From: Styela clava
Lineage: Eukaryota; Chordata; Ascidiacea; Stolidobranchia; Styelidae
Length of the DNA stretch: 64,000 nt
NCBI RefSeq assembly: GCF_964204865.1
Contig: NC_135251.1
Coordinates: 17,670,001 to 17,734,000 of the forward strand
Direction of reading: 5' to 3'
Both the position numbers and the translations under genes were made by a program. Shown here piece by piece: positions 1 to 24,522 of the stretch. Under the pieces are notes generated by a model that did not search any database, was not told the origin of the DNA, and worked only from the letters and a program-made list of their open reading frames with translations. Numbering within the stretch: the first letter of the stretch is position 1; every line of letters begins with the position of its first letter.

Positions 1-36
1 TTGTGCATAATTTTTCAAAAAGTTTGAGAACCACTG
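1..36. mobile_element. Right end of a hAT-type element (cut by window edge)
   Basis: The terminal motif gtttgagaaccactg is followed by ttgtagag, which looks like an 8-bp target duplication. The motif resembles the right end of the complete hAT-type element at 10187-12475. The left end lies outside the window, so the duplication cannot be confirmed. Confidence 0.5.
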
Positions 37-177
37 TTGTAGAGCATGGCTCAAAACCCCAAAATATTGAAAAAAGTGTATTTTCCAAAAATGTGACTTA
101 GGCCCCTTCTGTTCTCATCCGGCAATATATGTTAGGAAACAATCACCCATGTTTATCAAGAAATATTGTATTTGTTA

Positions 178-962
178 TCAATGACCATGAATACCTACTG
201 ATAAATAGTCCTCCATCTCGCCCTCACTGATTTGTAAGTCTCCTTGAAACGAGCCTTGAGTATCCGGAACACATTCGCAACTCACTGGACAATTATTTGC
301 GTCTAGTTCGTATCCAAATGGACATTCAGCATCACATGTGTCGGTATCGAACGTGCAAGAACTTTCTGAACATAAATACAATGCATATCACTCCTGGGAA
401 AGAAAATGATTCGATTATCTCAAGCAAAATAAACTTTCGGATGAACAGCTCTATATAGTAGACGTTGCCATGCAAAACCTGCACATTTGATGATGGCCGC
501 ATTTGCCGATTATTAGTTGAAATTTAACCCTGGAGTTATAAACAAATAATAAAATACGAAAAATATGAATAAAAAATAACTACACAACATACCTCTACAC
601 ATGTTAACATCTAACCAATTGTATTTTTCTTCTATGGCTTCGATTCCCATTTCTTTCGCTTTTTGTATTTTGTCGCATATGATCGAACCTGACGGCTGGG
701 CTAAAAAACAAAACTATGATAATCCTAAACAAGATTGAAAAATAGAAAATTTTTGGTTCCATGACGAAGCAAAATAAAAGTAGGCTACTAACTTACCTGA
801 TATTGTTATTGATAAAGCTGCACAGGCAATAACTAAAAGTAATATTGACCCTCCTATGATGACCAATTTCGCTTTAGATGGCGGATTCTTTGCCACTTTT
901 TTGTCTGTCGTAATAAAACACGGAAAATTAACTTTTATGAACTTATTTACTGAAAAATTCAT
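178..962 (-). CDS. Type II membrane protein with antistasin-like domain
   Basis: Three exons join in phase on the minus strand: 962-797, 700-593 and 365-178, giving 153 residues. The protein starts with about 30 mostly polar residues. A hydrophobic stretch follows at about residues 32-54 (containing LVIIGGSILLLVIACAALSI), so it is predicted to be a single-pass signal anchor with the C-terminus outside. The last exon carries a cysteine pattern of the antistasin type (TCDAECPFGYELDANNCPVS, then CEC), a fold found in leech protease inhibitors and in some extracellular matrix proteins. The final exon can end at the stop at 178. It also contains a usable donor (gtaggt) just before that stop, so the gene may continue beyond the window edge. 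The family call rests on cysteine spacing only, and the function is unknown. Confidence 0.55.
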
Positions 963-2274
963 TTGGAATTCAGTTGAAGCACTTTATGTCTAAGTTGAGA
1001 TTGACTATGTTTGATACTCTCATTGAATAAGTCAGTGGTCATTGTCACTCTTCAGTAAAAACCCGAAAATGTATTGACAGTATCGTAGTTGACGCAGTTG
1101 TTGCTATTTAGTTATTAAATGCGTATTATTTTTGTTCTTGTTGGGAGTCGGGGAATATAGCTTATATTTTCTTAATATTTTTACCTAGCACTTAAATCAC
1201 CATGGTCATATAATCTATCTAGCCTATAACGTTAGTAAATTGTCAACATGCGTTAAAAATGTATAATAATTATCTTGCCATTTTTAGCTTTATCGGCTTG
1301 CTTGGCTGATTTTTCGCCAGGATTCTTCTTTGGTGCCATGTTACATTTTTAGAGTAGCTTGAATCATTTCACATTTTTAATGGAGTTCGCATTCTAACAC
1401 AGGATATTGTATAATTATGTATATATAGGTATAGATCTAAAACAGAATAAAGGTTAACAGTTTGATCAATGACTGACAAACAAAACAGACCAGGATGATC
1501 ACGAATTCAAAATATCTCGTCACAATTGTTAATTTATGCCAGGTTTCAATATTGGTGGATATAGTTCAACCTAGTAAAATGCTCAAATTAAATAATATAC
1601 AATTTTTAAAATGCAGATGAACAAATTCAAATTCGGAACAATATATAAAATGATACATTCGTATGTTTAAACTGATTGCCAAAAATGCAATATGTAACAC
1701 TGATAAATATGATTGTTTAATACTGGCATCGACGAGCCGAACAACTAAGAACATCGTCGATTTTGATGTAATAATGGGTTTAAGTGAGGTAGAGGTTTGT
1801 ATTAGATTTTTCACGCACAAGAGTTTACCGTAATTTCAGGATGCTGCAAGACCTACAGATACAATATAAATCAAGCATATCTATGAATATTAGTCGATTT
1901 TATTTAATTACCCATACGTCATAATTTCTGCATAGATACACAGTAAATCCAGCCCATACATTCACTATTTTTAACACCGGCGTTCATAACTAAAATAGTT
2001 ATCTACATGCACGATTTTTAAATTCTTATTTTATTCTGATTCTAATTTAATATTTTTAGAGAAAGAAAGCGCACACGCGCACACAGGAGTAAAGGATATT
2101 CAACTCTGAACAATCTTATTATGGACTCCAGTTGTTCATCACCGAGGGAGTTCCCCTCCGTGTTGATCTACACGCCGTGTTCTGTTGTTTCTTTGCTTCG
2201 TCTTGTCTCCGTCGTTATTACTGTATTAATGCTGTAGGTTACCCCCGGTGTTGTTTTCTTTTTATCCTGTTATC
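963..2274. other. Intergenic region between divergent genes
   Basis: This region separates the minus-strand antistasin-like gene from KRI1 and should hold both promoters. No convincing TATA box was found. A short minus-strand reading frame at 1339-1256 begins MAPKKNPGEKSAKQADKAKN. It looks like a first exon, but no donor or downstream partner was found. The rest is AT-rich with no recognised gene. Confidence 0.5.
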
Positions 2275-16448
<14,174 letters not shown>

Positions 16449-17689
16449 TTGAAATTTCTATTTGCAGTGAATATATTCTCAATTTATTTGCTGTCATGAT
16501 GTCTATGTTACTCTAGTACAGTGAATAGTAAATGAACAACTAAAAGTGCATATGCACCAAAGCCCTTTCGATTACTAAATAGAGGTCCTGGTAATACATG
16601 TAGCTGGGGTATCTGGTTGCAAAGGCTCGTTTACATGAATATGCATGATGCAAAAGCCATTTTTGCCCGTCTGACATGAGGACATAAGTGCAACAATTCA
16701 CTTAGTATATCCTGGTTGTACAAGTTGGAGTAAATATTAACTGGATGTCAACAATCTCTGTGACATCCATAGTGTTTGTTGACTGCATTCGCTTCGCAAG
16801 TCTGCTTTTTCGAAACTTTTATTTAAGTTAAGTAAGCTACCTACGCTACCTAAACTAAATGACCCCAGGTAGAAGATGAGTTTTCAAAGTAGATAATAAT
16901 TAAAGTAACGCTACCTAAACTAAATGACCCCAGGTAGAAGATGAGTTTTCAAAGTAGATAATAATTAAAGTAAAAATAAATGATATGACAGAAAGATTAG
17001 TTTTTTTACGGAATATCCAATAGCTTGTTACAGAAACAACTTCAATTACTCTGTGTTGACTGTTGATGCAGAAGAAAGTTTTGTCAATGTGTGATCAAAC
17101 ATTTCGATTTACGAAATAACATGGTGGTTTGATGATACGACCATCTCATCGTTGTTCAAAAATCTACTCTGACCTGACAGTGTAGTAACTAGACTGGACT
17201 CAAATTCGGCCTCAACCTGTGACTCTGTGCTTTGGCACCTGCACCCACCACTGTTATAGACTTTACCAAATTGGGAGTTACTATGGCAACAAATAATTAG
17301 TGTGGCACTAAAATCATTGTGCACAAACTAAAAAACAGCTGGAAAAGACCTAGAAACCCCTTTTCTTTCACGCATTTCAAACTCAAACAACCTCAATCCA
17401 GAATATACAGAAAGCAACTACGGTATTTAGTTGGGTATATGCATTGTATCATTAAATGAATACCAGTCACAAGCTCAGAGAACAGTTCAATGATATGGTG
17501 AACAAAAGCATGTCATAAAATTAACAGCACAGAATATTAAAATAACGAAACAATTTATGGTTCCAGGTGCAATTATGGCCAATGCTGAATTGGAAAAAGT
17601 ATGACGTTTCAAATTAGGGCTCCCCATGTATAGTGGCTGTGTGTTTCCAGTTTTGTACACAGCGAAGATTGAAAAACACAATTTAAGCG
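16449..17689. other. Intergenic region, convergent 3' ends of KRI1 and SUPT7L
   Basis: It contains the 3' UTRs of both genes. A 65-bp tandem duplication lies at 16845-16974, and an aataaa near 16975 may polyadenylate KRI1. No gene was found. Short frames on both strands here do not show coding character. Confidence 0.5.
16845..16974 (+). repeat. 65-bp tandem duplication (two copies)
   Basis: The segment starting gctacctaaactaaatgacc at 16845 repeats from 16910 with no difference that I could see. The near identity suggests a recent event. Confidence 0.85.
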
Positions 17690-20600
17690 CTACATATTTC
17701 TCGATTTTTTTCTTGAAGGTCTGTAATCATCAATGCCATACAAACCTTGCTGATCTTCCAAACAAAATTGATCATCACTTTGTCCCGATACATTTCTATC
17801 AGAGTTCAATATATCAGTACTCGGACTCCTTGAGGAGAAGTCAAAGTATTCATTATTTATATTTCTTGAAGAGTCTTGTTTTATGAATGAAACATTAGAT
17901 GATTGCGATTGCTGCATTGCCGACATATTATCCCTTGGTTCATTTTTTATTGATTTCTCTTCCCAACCTATTGCACTGGATGTATCTGTTGTTCGTCCAG
18001 ATGAAAATGGACTTGAACTGAGAAAAACAACATTGTGCAATAAAGCAAAGTACTACAAAACTTCTATCACATATATATATCTATCTATATAATGGTTTCA
18101 TTTTGCCACAACTACAATGGACCTTTCCCCGACCTTTGACCCCCGGAAAATTCTTCCTATACTCTACCATTACAAAGTTTTCAGCGCTATTTTAAGAGTG
18201 CTTTTGCGAGATGGCGCCAGTAAAATGGGGTATGTGTTTCAAACCATCATTATGATTCATCGCATACAACAATCTGTTTTTCAAAAGTACCAGTAAAGAA
18301 TTTCAGGCTAGTCTATCACAGCTATTTCTACACTCATTTTTATTACTGCAATTAAATTGAAACTCCTAGGAAGACAGAGTGATCATTGAATTATCTGATT
18401 TTTATTTAAGTTTCCGAAACACAACTGAAAACTAACGATTAGAGTTCAAAAACGCGAAAACGAGGTAATGTTTACAACCACGCTTGAAAATCTGTCTGAG
18501 TGAGAAAAGTGTCTGAGCGGATGCGAAAAGGGGGCATTGTTACGTCATTTTTCGCATCTTGCTGATTGGCCAATGTCACGAAGTAAACAAGGAAGTCGAT
18601 GCTCGGGGAAAGGTCCATTCAAATAGCCGCACTGTATAATGATGTAATCCATAGATAATTTTTCCAAGATGGTTGTATTTAAATGAATAATCGGAATGTG
18701 TCACCAATTTTCATCTGCATCATAGAAGTTTGAAATCAACCTTGCAACTTGTGGGTTATAGCAGTGTTTTGCAACTTATGGGTGCTTGTTTTTTCAACAA
18801 AAAGGTACTGATTTTCTTTTCCTCGATTTCAAAAGCCTGCTGATGGCAATAATTTTTTATATCAGTACGGTAATTAATTTTGCGGCCATGAAAGAATTAC
18901 ATGCCATTTAGTACTCAATCATATCCTTAGGTCAGAAGATTTCACGAATTGGGTCGCTTGAAAAAAAGGTTGCAAACCACTGCGTTATAGTATGGCTCTT
19001 TCAGATTCTCAAAAACTTTAGAATATGCCAGGGGCTTGTAAAGCATAAGAACATTTACCTCATTCCTGTCACTGGAGTCCACTTTCCATATGTTGATGGG
19101 AAAGATGTTATGTTTTCAGGCTTCACTTGTCTCTTTACTTCTAAAAATTGATTGAAAAAATATTCAGCATAGTTTAAAATTACCTGGCATTTTAGTGTAA
19201 AGATGAGTTTATTGGGCGAATAGAAAATTTAATCGGATTGGGGAGGACTATTGTTTCATGCATCATTATTAAGTTGGAGAGAAACTAGACTAGAATAATA
19301 TACTGCACCTTCAGGCCTTGCATATTTCATTGACGTCAATGTTTTGCCCAGTTTTTCTGCTTGTTTTTGCAGCAATTTATGCCTATTAATAATCTTTGTT
19401 TGCCAAAATTTTTCAATGTCTTTTAAGCTGGAACTTCCGCTTTCATGCAATGCTTGATCAAGGGGGTCATAGAATGCAGTTTTTCCTGGAAAAAAAAACA
19501 AGAAATGATTCAAATGCTTTAACAAACCTGCAGCACGATGACACATTAGTTAAAGCATTGACTGTGTTGGCTTCACAGAATACACATCTTGTGTTTAATT
19601 TCCATGCCCACCAGACCCCTCCTCACCCAGAGTGTAAAAAATTGGGTAGGCAATGACGAACCAGAAAGATTCCAGTCATTCCTAATGATAGTAGCTCCTA
19701 ACGTATCGCTTGATAGCAGTGACTGCTTGTATAGAACCTTGTTCTGCACGTAATTAAGCGTCAAATATAAAATTCTTCTGATCAAGTTATATTTACAGGG
19801 TGATCAGACCAAGTGTAGACAAATGTTTATTAAAATATCTACAATTTAGATGTAAGAAAGAAAAAAATTATTGTGCACGCAAAACGGCGAGAACATGCCT
19901 ATTCCGTATTTGGTGGACAGTAACGGGCGATCTCTAAAGACAAGGATTGGCAGCGCTAATGTTATTATTTATCTTCACACTGCTATTTTCTGCAAAATAA
20001 TTTATATCTCTCTTACATTCATATTGTAGGATATTTACATTTGTCTACACTTGGTCTGATCACCACGTATTCCGACTACACCACTGTTTCTTCACAAAAT
20101 ATCATTGATATAAATTCGCACCGTTGGCATAGCAACAAAGTCATGAAAAGGAACATCCTATTTTACATTGGGAATGATGATTTTGAAAAAAAATACAATA
20201 AATTAAAATGTATTATGATGAAAATTCATATCTATTTTGCATGAGAGGAAAAGGATGACGAAATATCGAAGTGTGCGACAAATGAATATTTCAGATACAT
20301 GGATTTCACTGATATGAGAAATCAAAAATCGACCAGCAGTCATTTGAACCACTATGAGATATAATGGTAAGTAACCATCTAATGTAGGAATTCTCAGCAT
20401 TCTATGGGGCCATGAGTGAAATATGGTCATCTCCTAGAGCAGTGTTTCCCAACCCGAGTCCGCAACAAGCCAGAAATTCACTGCGGGCCGCAAACGTTTT
20501 TGCAAAAGTTAACCATCAGCCAAGTTCTGATTTACGTTAAAATTCACATAAAACATAAAAAGCAAGTTTATTCACATAACATTAATCAAGTCAATTATTA

Positions 20601-23600
20601 CTAGTTACTGAGTATGGCTGGGCATATATTCGAATATTCAACTATTAGATAAGCAATTCACTATTCGAAAATTTGGTAACAGGTGACGCGACAGGTCAAA
20701 ACGATTGAATTCCACAACTCACTTGCGAATTTCCGACGAAAATCCGAGCACACGCGTGGTGTTTCTCGCGAGTTCGAACAACGAGAAATAATTTTTTTTT
20801 AGCAGGGTCAATGGTGGCAACCCAAATTTTCTAAATTAAAAAGCGGCAAAAAACTGAAAATAAAACGGAGAACACCATAACTTTTGTTTTATGATTGTAC
20901 GCGACCGATTAAAAACGCTTCTTTAGACATTGCAAATCGCAAAATTTAGGGTGATACTGCCATACTGTAGTACCGGTATATGTACCAGGGCATTCTCCCT
21001 TAGGCCTCCACATTGGTACGTACAGTACTGGAGCGCCGTAAGTGTTGTAAGAACAGCTCAGATTTGTTGAATTCACAAAAATATGAATCAAAACAAAATA
21101 TAATCGGGCACATTATCACGCATTTTTGTTATCCACGGATTGTCATGATATTTTCTGATTAGTATTGCTTTTATTTCGTCAACACAACCGCAGATTAAAA
21201 TGATCACCATTAAATTAATAATAAAGCAAGGTGGTATTTTTGATTTACAAAGATATTTTTAATAGGTACTAAATCAAGTTGTAATTTATAGCAGATAGTA
21301 GGATTTTTCAAACGACGATAACAAATTTGCAAGATCTCTAAGAATATGTATCAAAACTAAATATAATCGGGCAATATGTTAGCAGATTGCTGTGACATTT
21401 TAAAGAAGTAATGCTATCATCTTGACTCAACCGCGAGTTATCATGAACACAATTAAAATAGAAAGACGTTTTAAATTCTCGTCGTTGTCATGGATTGAAT
21501 ATAGGGCGACAGAAAAGGTATTATACACTAAAAAAATCGTCTCTGCTTACGGGCGCGTAATTGCGGCGAAATTCCGATTTTGAAATTCTTTCGAATTCCG
21601 TTGTGTTTGGTTTTATTGCTTCTTCACACAGAGTACGGTTGCAATAAACGTACCTTGAGTCCGCGATGGTTTTCGCCGGTGAAAAATTAGTACGCGACCA
21701 AAAAAGGTTGAGAAACGCTGTCCTAGAGACTTGTAATCTCCAGTATAAGATTAATGGGATTAATTAAAGCCAACAATCACACCAATTACCTGTCTGAGCC
21801 TCAATGTCCGTAGAATGTCTCAATGATTTTGAGAAACTTATTAAATATGCTTCAGCAACTCCAGTCAAAACATCGAGAGCGGATGATGTTGATTCAACGT
21901 ATCCAGTATGCACCGCAACTGTGGCGACAGACCGCTTCAGTATTCTGGATGATGTGGCATCATCCATTTGAGGAAAGTGAGAGGTTTTTGTTCCAAGTCT
22001 GAAAAACATACATAACATTTATGTTTCCAATTATTTTCAAATCCAAAGAAAAGAATAATTTGTTATGCTCGACCGTGTTTCGCATCTCGCTAAGCATTAG
22101 GAACACGCTCTCTACCGCACATCTGATTACCCTGCGTGGGCTTGCAGGTTTGAATTTTCTGGCGGGATTGCCTGATGTAGGGTGGTTCACGTAACTGCTG
22201 GCTTCTTCCACCATCAAGTCCATGCATCTGAAACAAACAACTGGCTAACTAATCTCATACCCAACATGGACTGGTTAGTTAACAAAAGACCAACACTTTA
22301 ATGGAGGTACACTTTGATGCTCAAGGATCACAAACATTTATTTGATTCAATAACATTACTTATTCTAGGTATTAACCAGGGGTAGAATTCTTAAAACAGA
22401 CCTAAATTTAGATTGATCTTTTGGAGCAGAAAATAAAAAATTTTCTTCTGTGTCACTTTTCCCAGATGATGATGATCGACTTCTTCTCGTTATGGAACCT
22501 ACTGATTTTGAATTTTCTGATTCAAAAGGAGGAGGAGATGACAATTCTCTACACTGTATGCTGAACCCATGAATAGATCGATTATCGAGCCTTGAAATTA
22601 AATAATGCACCTGTGAATTTGAATGGAATATTTATGAATGATTCACAACTTACTTTGAATTTTTAAATATATTATGGTAAATGAATAATCTTATATTATA
22701 GTAATAAATGAATAGTCTTATACGATAATACAATCTACATATACCATTTTATAACATCACTGACCCACATACTGGTAAGCCATACTGGCAGATAAGGGAA
22801 GATCATGGATTACTAATTACATACCTTTCTCATATACTTCATGAGTTTTATGGTGTGAGCAACAATTGGACATTGAGGGACATCAATTTCTTTTGGTGGA
22901 GAAACATTTTTCCTGTCATGATTGTATAATGGAGGAGGCTCAGATTGCTGAAAAAAAAACAGATGCTTTGTTTATAAATATTTATAAGGCTGGTACTACA
23001 GGAAAAAAAATTACACACATAATATCAAATTAGCATTAGGCTCTATATTGGTCTTTTGCGGAAAATTTCTTCATAAGACTCCCTGACTGTGGCTTCTCCT
23101 ATGATCTAATTGGCACACCATTTTTAGCGTTGACACCGTGTTTGCTGTCATTGCTCTGGCTTCCACTGCATGAGTCAACAGGTTCAAATCCTGTAGATAA
23201 TAACCACGATGAAGAAAGTCAATTTACTCTTAGCCCTCACAGACTGGTTCACATAACTGCTGACCGCTTGCTCCGCCATCGATTCCATACATATGAAACA
23301 ATTACTGTAACGGTTAACTATTCCCAGAAACCTGACCAGTACATTCAACAGGTTGTGAGCCAGTGGTTCACACTTTCATCAGGGCTAGTTCACTAAACAC
23401 CGTCAAGTAGTTCTAGTTGGCGTGGCATAACCATTTTCTGATGTCATTTCTAACCTCCACCTGATTACGTCATCTAAAAATGACATCACTACAACGTCAC
23501 AGTGACGAAATAAGCCCCGTCAAAGTATACGGATCATCGTCCAAACAGCGCAGAGGAACACTCGAAATCAAGCAAGCTATTTCTCTCGTTTTCTCATCGT

Positions 23601-24522
23601 ACCGATCCCGTTATAAGATAGTTCGCTGGCGTTAGCGAGTTCATTAGTCTGTGGAGATGCCATTTCGGGCGATCGTAGCTTTTCTTTGGCAAGCTCTATG
23701 GTGTGATGGTGACGTCGTAGTGACCTAATTTTTAAATGATGTAGCCAGGTGGTGTTTAGGAATAACATATATGCAAAAATGTTTGTGCCACACCAGCTAG
23801 AAGTACTTACGGCATTTAGCGAACATGCGCCCTTTCATCTCCCCATCTCATCTCCAAGTTTTGGCAAAATCATGCATGATCATTTTATTCAATGAGATCA
23901 TATGAGCAATTCATCATCGTTTTACAGTATTACTGATACTGTCATATGAATCTCATGGAGATTATATAGGAAAAATGTGATATGTATGAAATAGCAGAAT
24001 AATGGTTCAAAGAACCTTACAAGATTATAACATTAAATGCTGAAATGGCAGTTTACAAATATCAGGACATCTTCGATATTTAAAGACTGGGATGCTTTTT
24101 CTTAGTTATTTATTATTTACGTACATGTTTGTTTTATATAATTATTTAAATGTTGGGGACACTCTTGGAATCAGAGATGTTTGTTGTATGACTACTTCCA
24201 CACTCAACTATCAGACTGTCTTTTTGTTCCCCCCACCAGTTCTAATAGTTTGAAAGAAGAGATAACACTAGAACAGGGATTGTTTTAGAGATGTTTGGGA
24301 AGTATTAAACCAACACCATACCGGTACTGCCATACCTTGCTGATGACTATTATAATGAAAACTTACTTCGAAAGCTTTAGGTTTTCTCATTTCCATCATA
24401 GACCTGGTAAATTGACCAGAAATATCTTGCTGTGGCATTTTCCCCCATTGAAAATCAGTATCTACAACATTTGCAGATTGCCTGCTTCTCGTATCTTTGC
24501 TATCAGCGGACAACATCACCAT
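17690..24522 (-). CDS. SUPT7L: SUPT7L (STAF65-gamma) homolog, SAGA coactivator subunit
   Basis: SUPT7L is a structural subunit of the metazoan SAGA/STAGA histone acetyltransferase complex, with a histone-fold domain that pairs with a TAF-type partner. Seven exons join in phase to 427 residues (human 414): 24522-24367, 22947-22825, 22610-22402, 21998-21790, 19485-19309, 19140-19059, 18017-17690. Exon 2 holds the VAHTIKLMKYMRK motif. The histone-fold region spans exons 4-5: ILKRSVATVAVHTGYVESTS, then SALDVLTGVAEAYLISFSKS, ending in LKDIEKFWQTKI. The acidic, serine-rich C-terminus includes EEKSIKNEPRDN (sumoylation-like) and ends in a basic RPSRKKSRNM, like the human tail. The start at 24522 is the first ATG of the exon. 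A second ATG lies two codons later. Introns 1, 3, 4 and 6 carry mobile elements. Confidence 0.9.
18116..18619. mobile_element. Inverted-repeat MITE, about 0.5 kb
   Basis: The ends aatggacctttccccga and, in reverse complement, aatggacctttccccga match closely. The interior holds a block (gaggtaatgtttacaaccac, then gtctgagtgag, then acaaggaagtcgatgctc) also found in the hAT elements at 34.8 kb and, partly, 43.8 kb. It lies in SUPT7L intron 6. The target duplication was not resolved. Confidence 0.65.
18762..18982. mobile_element. Short hAT-type MITE
   Basis: The element is 221 bp. Its ends are cagtgttttgcaac and gttgcaaaccactg. The flanks ggttatag and cgttatag match at 7 of 8 bases, as expected for an aged 8-bp duplication. 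It lies in SUPT7L intron 6. Confidence 0.7.
19560..19760 (+). repeat. tRNA-derived SINE, family A
   Basis: In SUPT7L intron 4. It has the family order: gcccaccagacccctcctca, cccagagtgtaaaaaattgg, gtaggcaatgacgaaccaga and the gaaccttgttc end. Confidence 0.55.
19795..20067. mobile_element. TA-flanked mariner-type MITE
   Basis: The element is 273 bp with terminal inverted repeats of about 28 bases (containing ggtgatcagaccaagtgtag). TA dinucleotides flank both sides (19793-19794 and 20068-20069). The interior includes gggcgatctctaaagacaag, a motif shared with the inner hAT element near 43.6 kb. There is no coding capacity. It lies in SUPT7L intron 4. Confidence 0.8.
20440..21720. mobile_element. 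hAT-type non-autonomous element with exact TSD
   Basis: The element is 1281 bp. The target duplication tcctagag is exact at 20432-20439 and 21721-21728. The ends are cagtgtttcccaaccc and, in reverse complement, cagcgtttctcaacc. No transposase was recognised. It lies in SUPT7L intron 4, close to the mariner-type MITE. Confidence 0.85.
22070..22235 (+). repeat. SINE family C copy
   Basis: It has a tRNA-like head (ctaagcattaggaacacg) and a B-box-like gcaggtttgaatttt. A 3' block reads gtggttcacgtaactgctgg, then ccatgcatctgaaac. The same 3' block occurs at 23240-23310. It lies in SUPT7L intron 3. An overlapping minus-strand frame here is spurious. Confidence 0.5.
23130..23312 (+). repeat. SINE family C copy
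   Basis: The B box gttcaaatcctgt is followed by the shared 3' block ctggttcacataactgctga, then ccatacatatgaaac. It lies in SUPT7L intron 1. Confidence 0.5.
23388..23824. mobile_element. Inverted-repeat MITE, about 0.44 kb
   Basis: The left end gttcactaaacaccgtcaag and the reverse complement of the right end, gttcgctaaatgccgtaagt, match imperfectly over about 45 bases. Both include a ttctag(t/c)tgg block. The interior has no gene. It lies in SUPT7L intron 1. The target duplication was not resolved. Confidence 0.65.

Noticed and set aside
1256..1339. Short minus-strand frame beginning MAPKKNPGEKSAKQADKAKN
   Set aside because: It looks like a lysine-rich first exon, but no donor or downstream exon could be found, so no gene is called.
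21960..22223. 87-residue minus-strand frame
   Set aside because: It covers a family C SINE in SUPT7L intron 3. The real exon (21998-21790) is in another frame.
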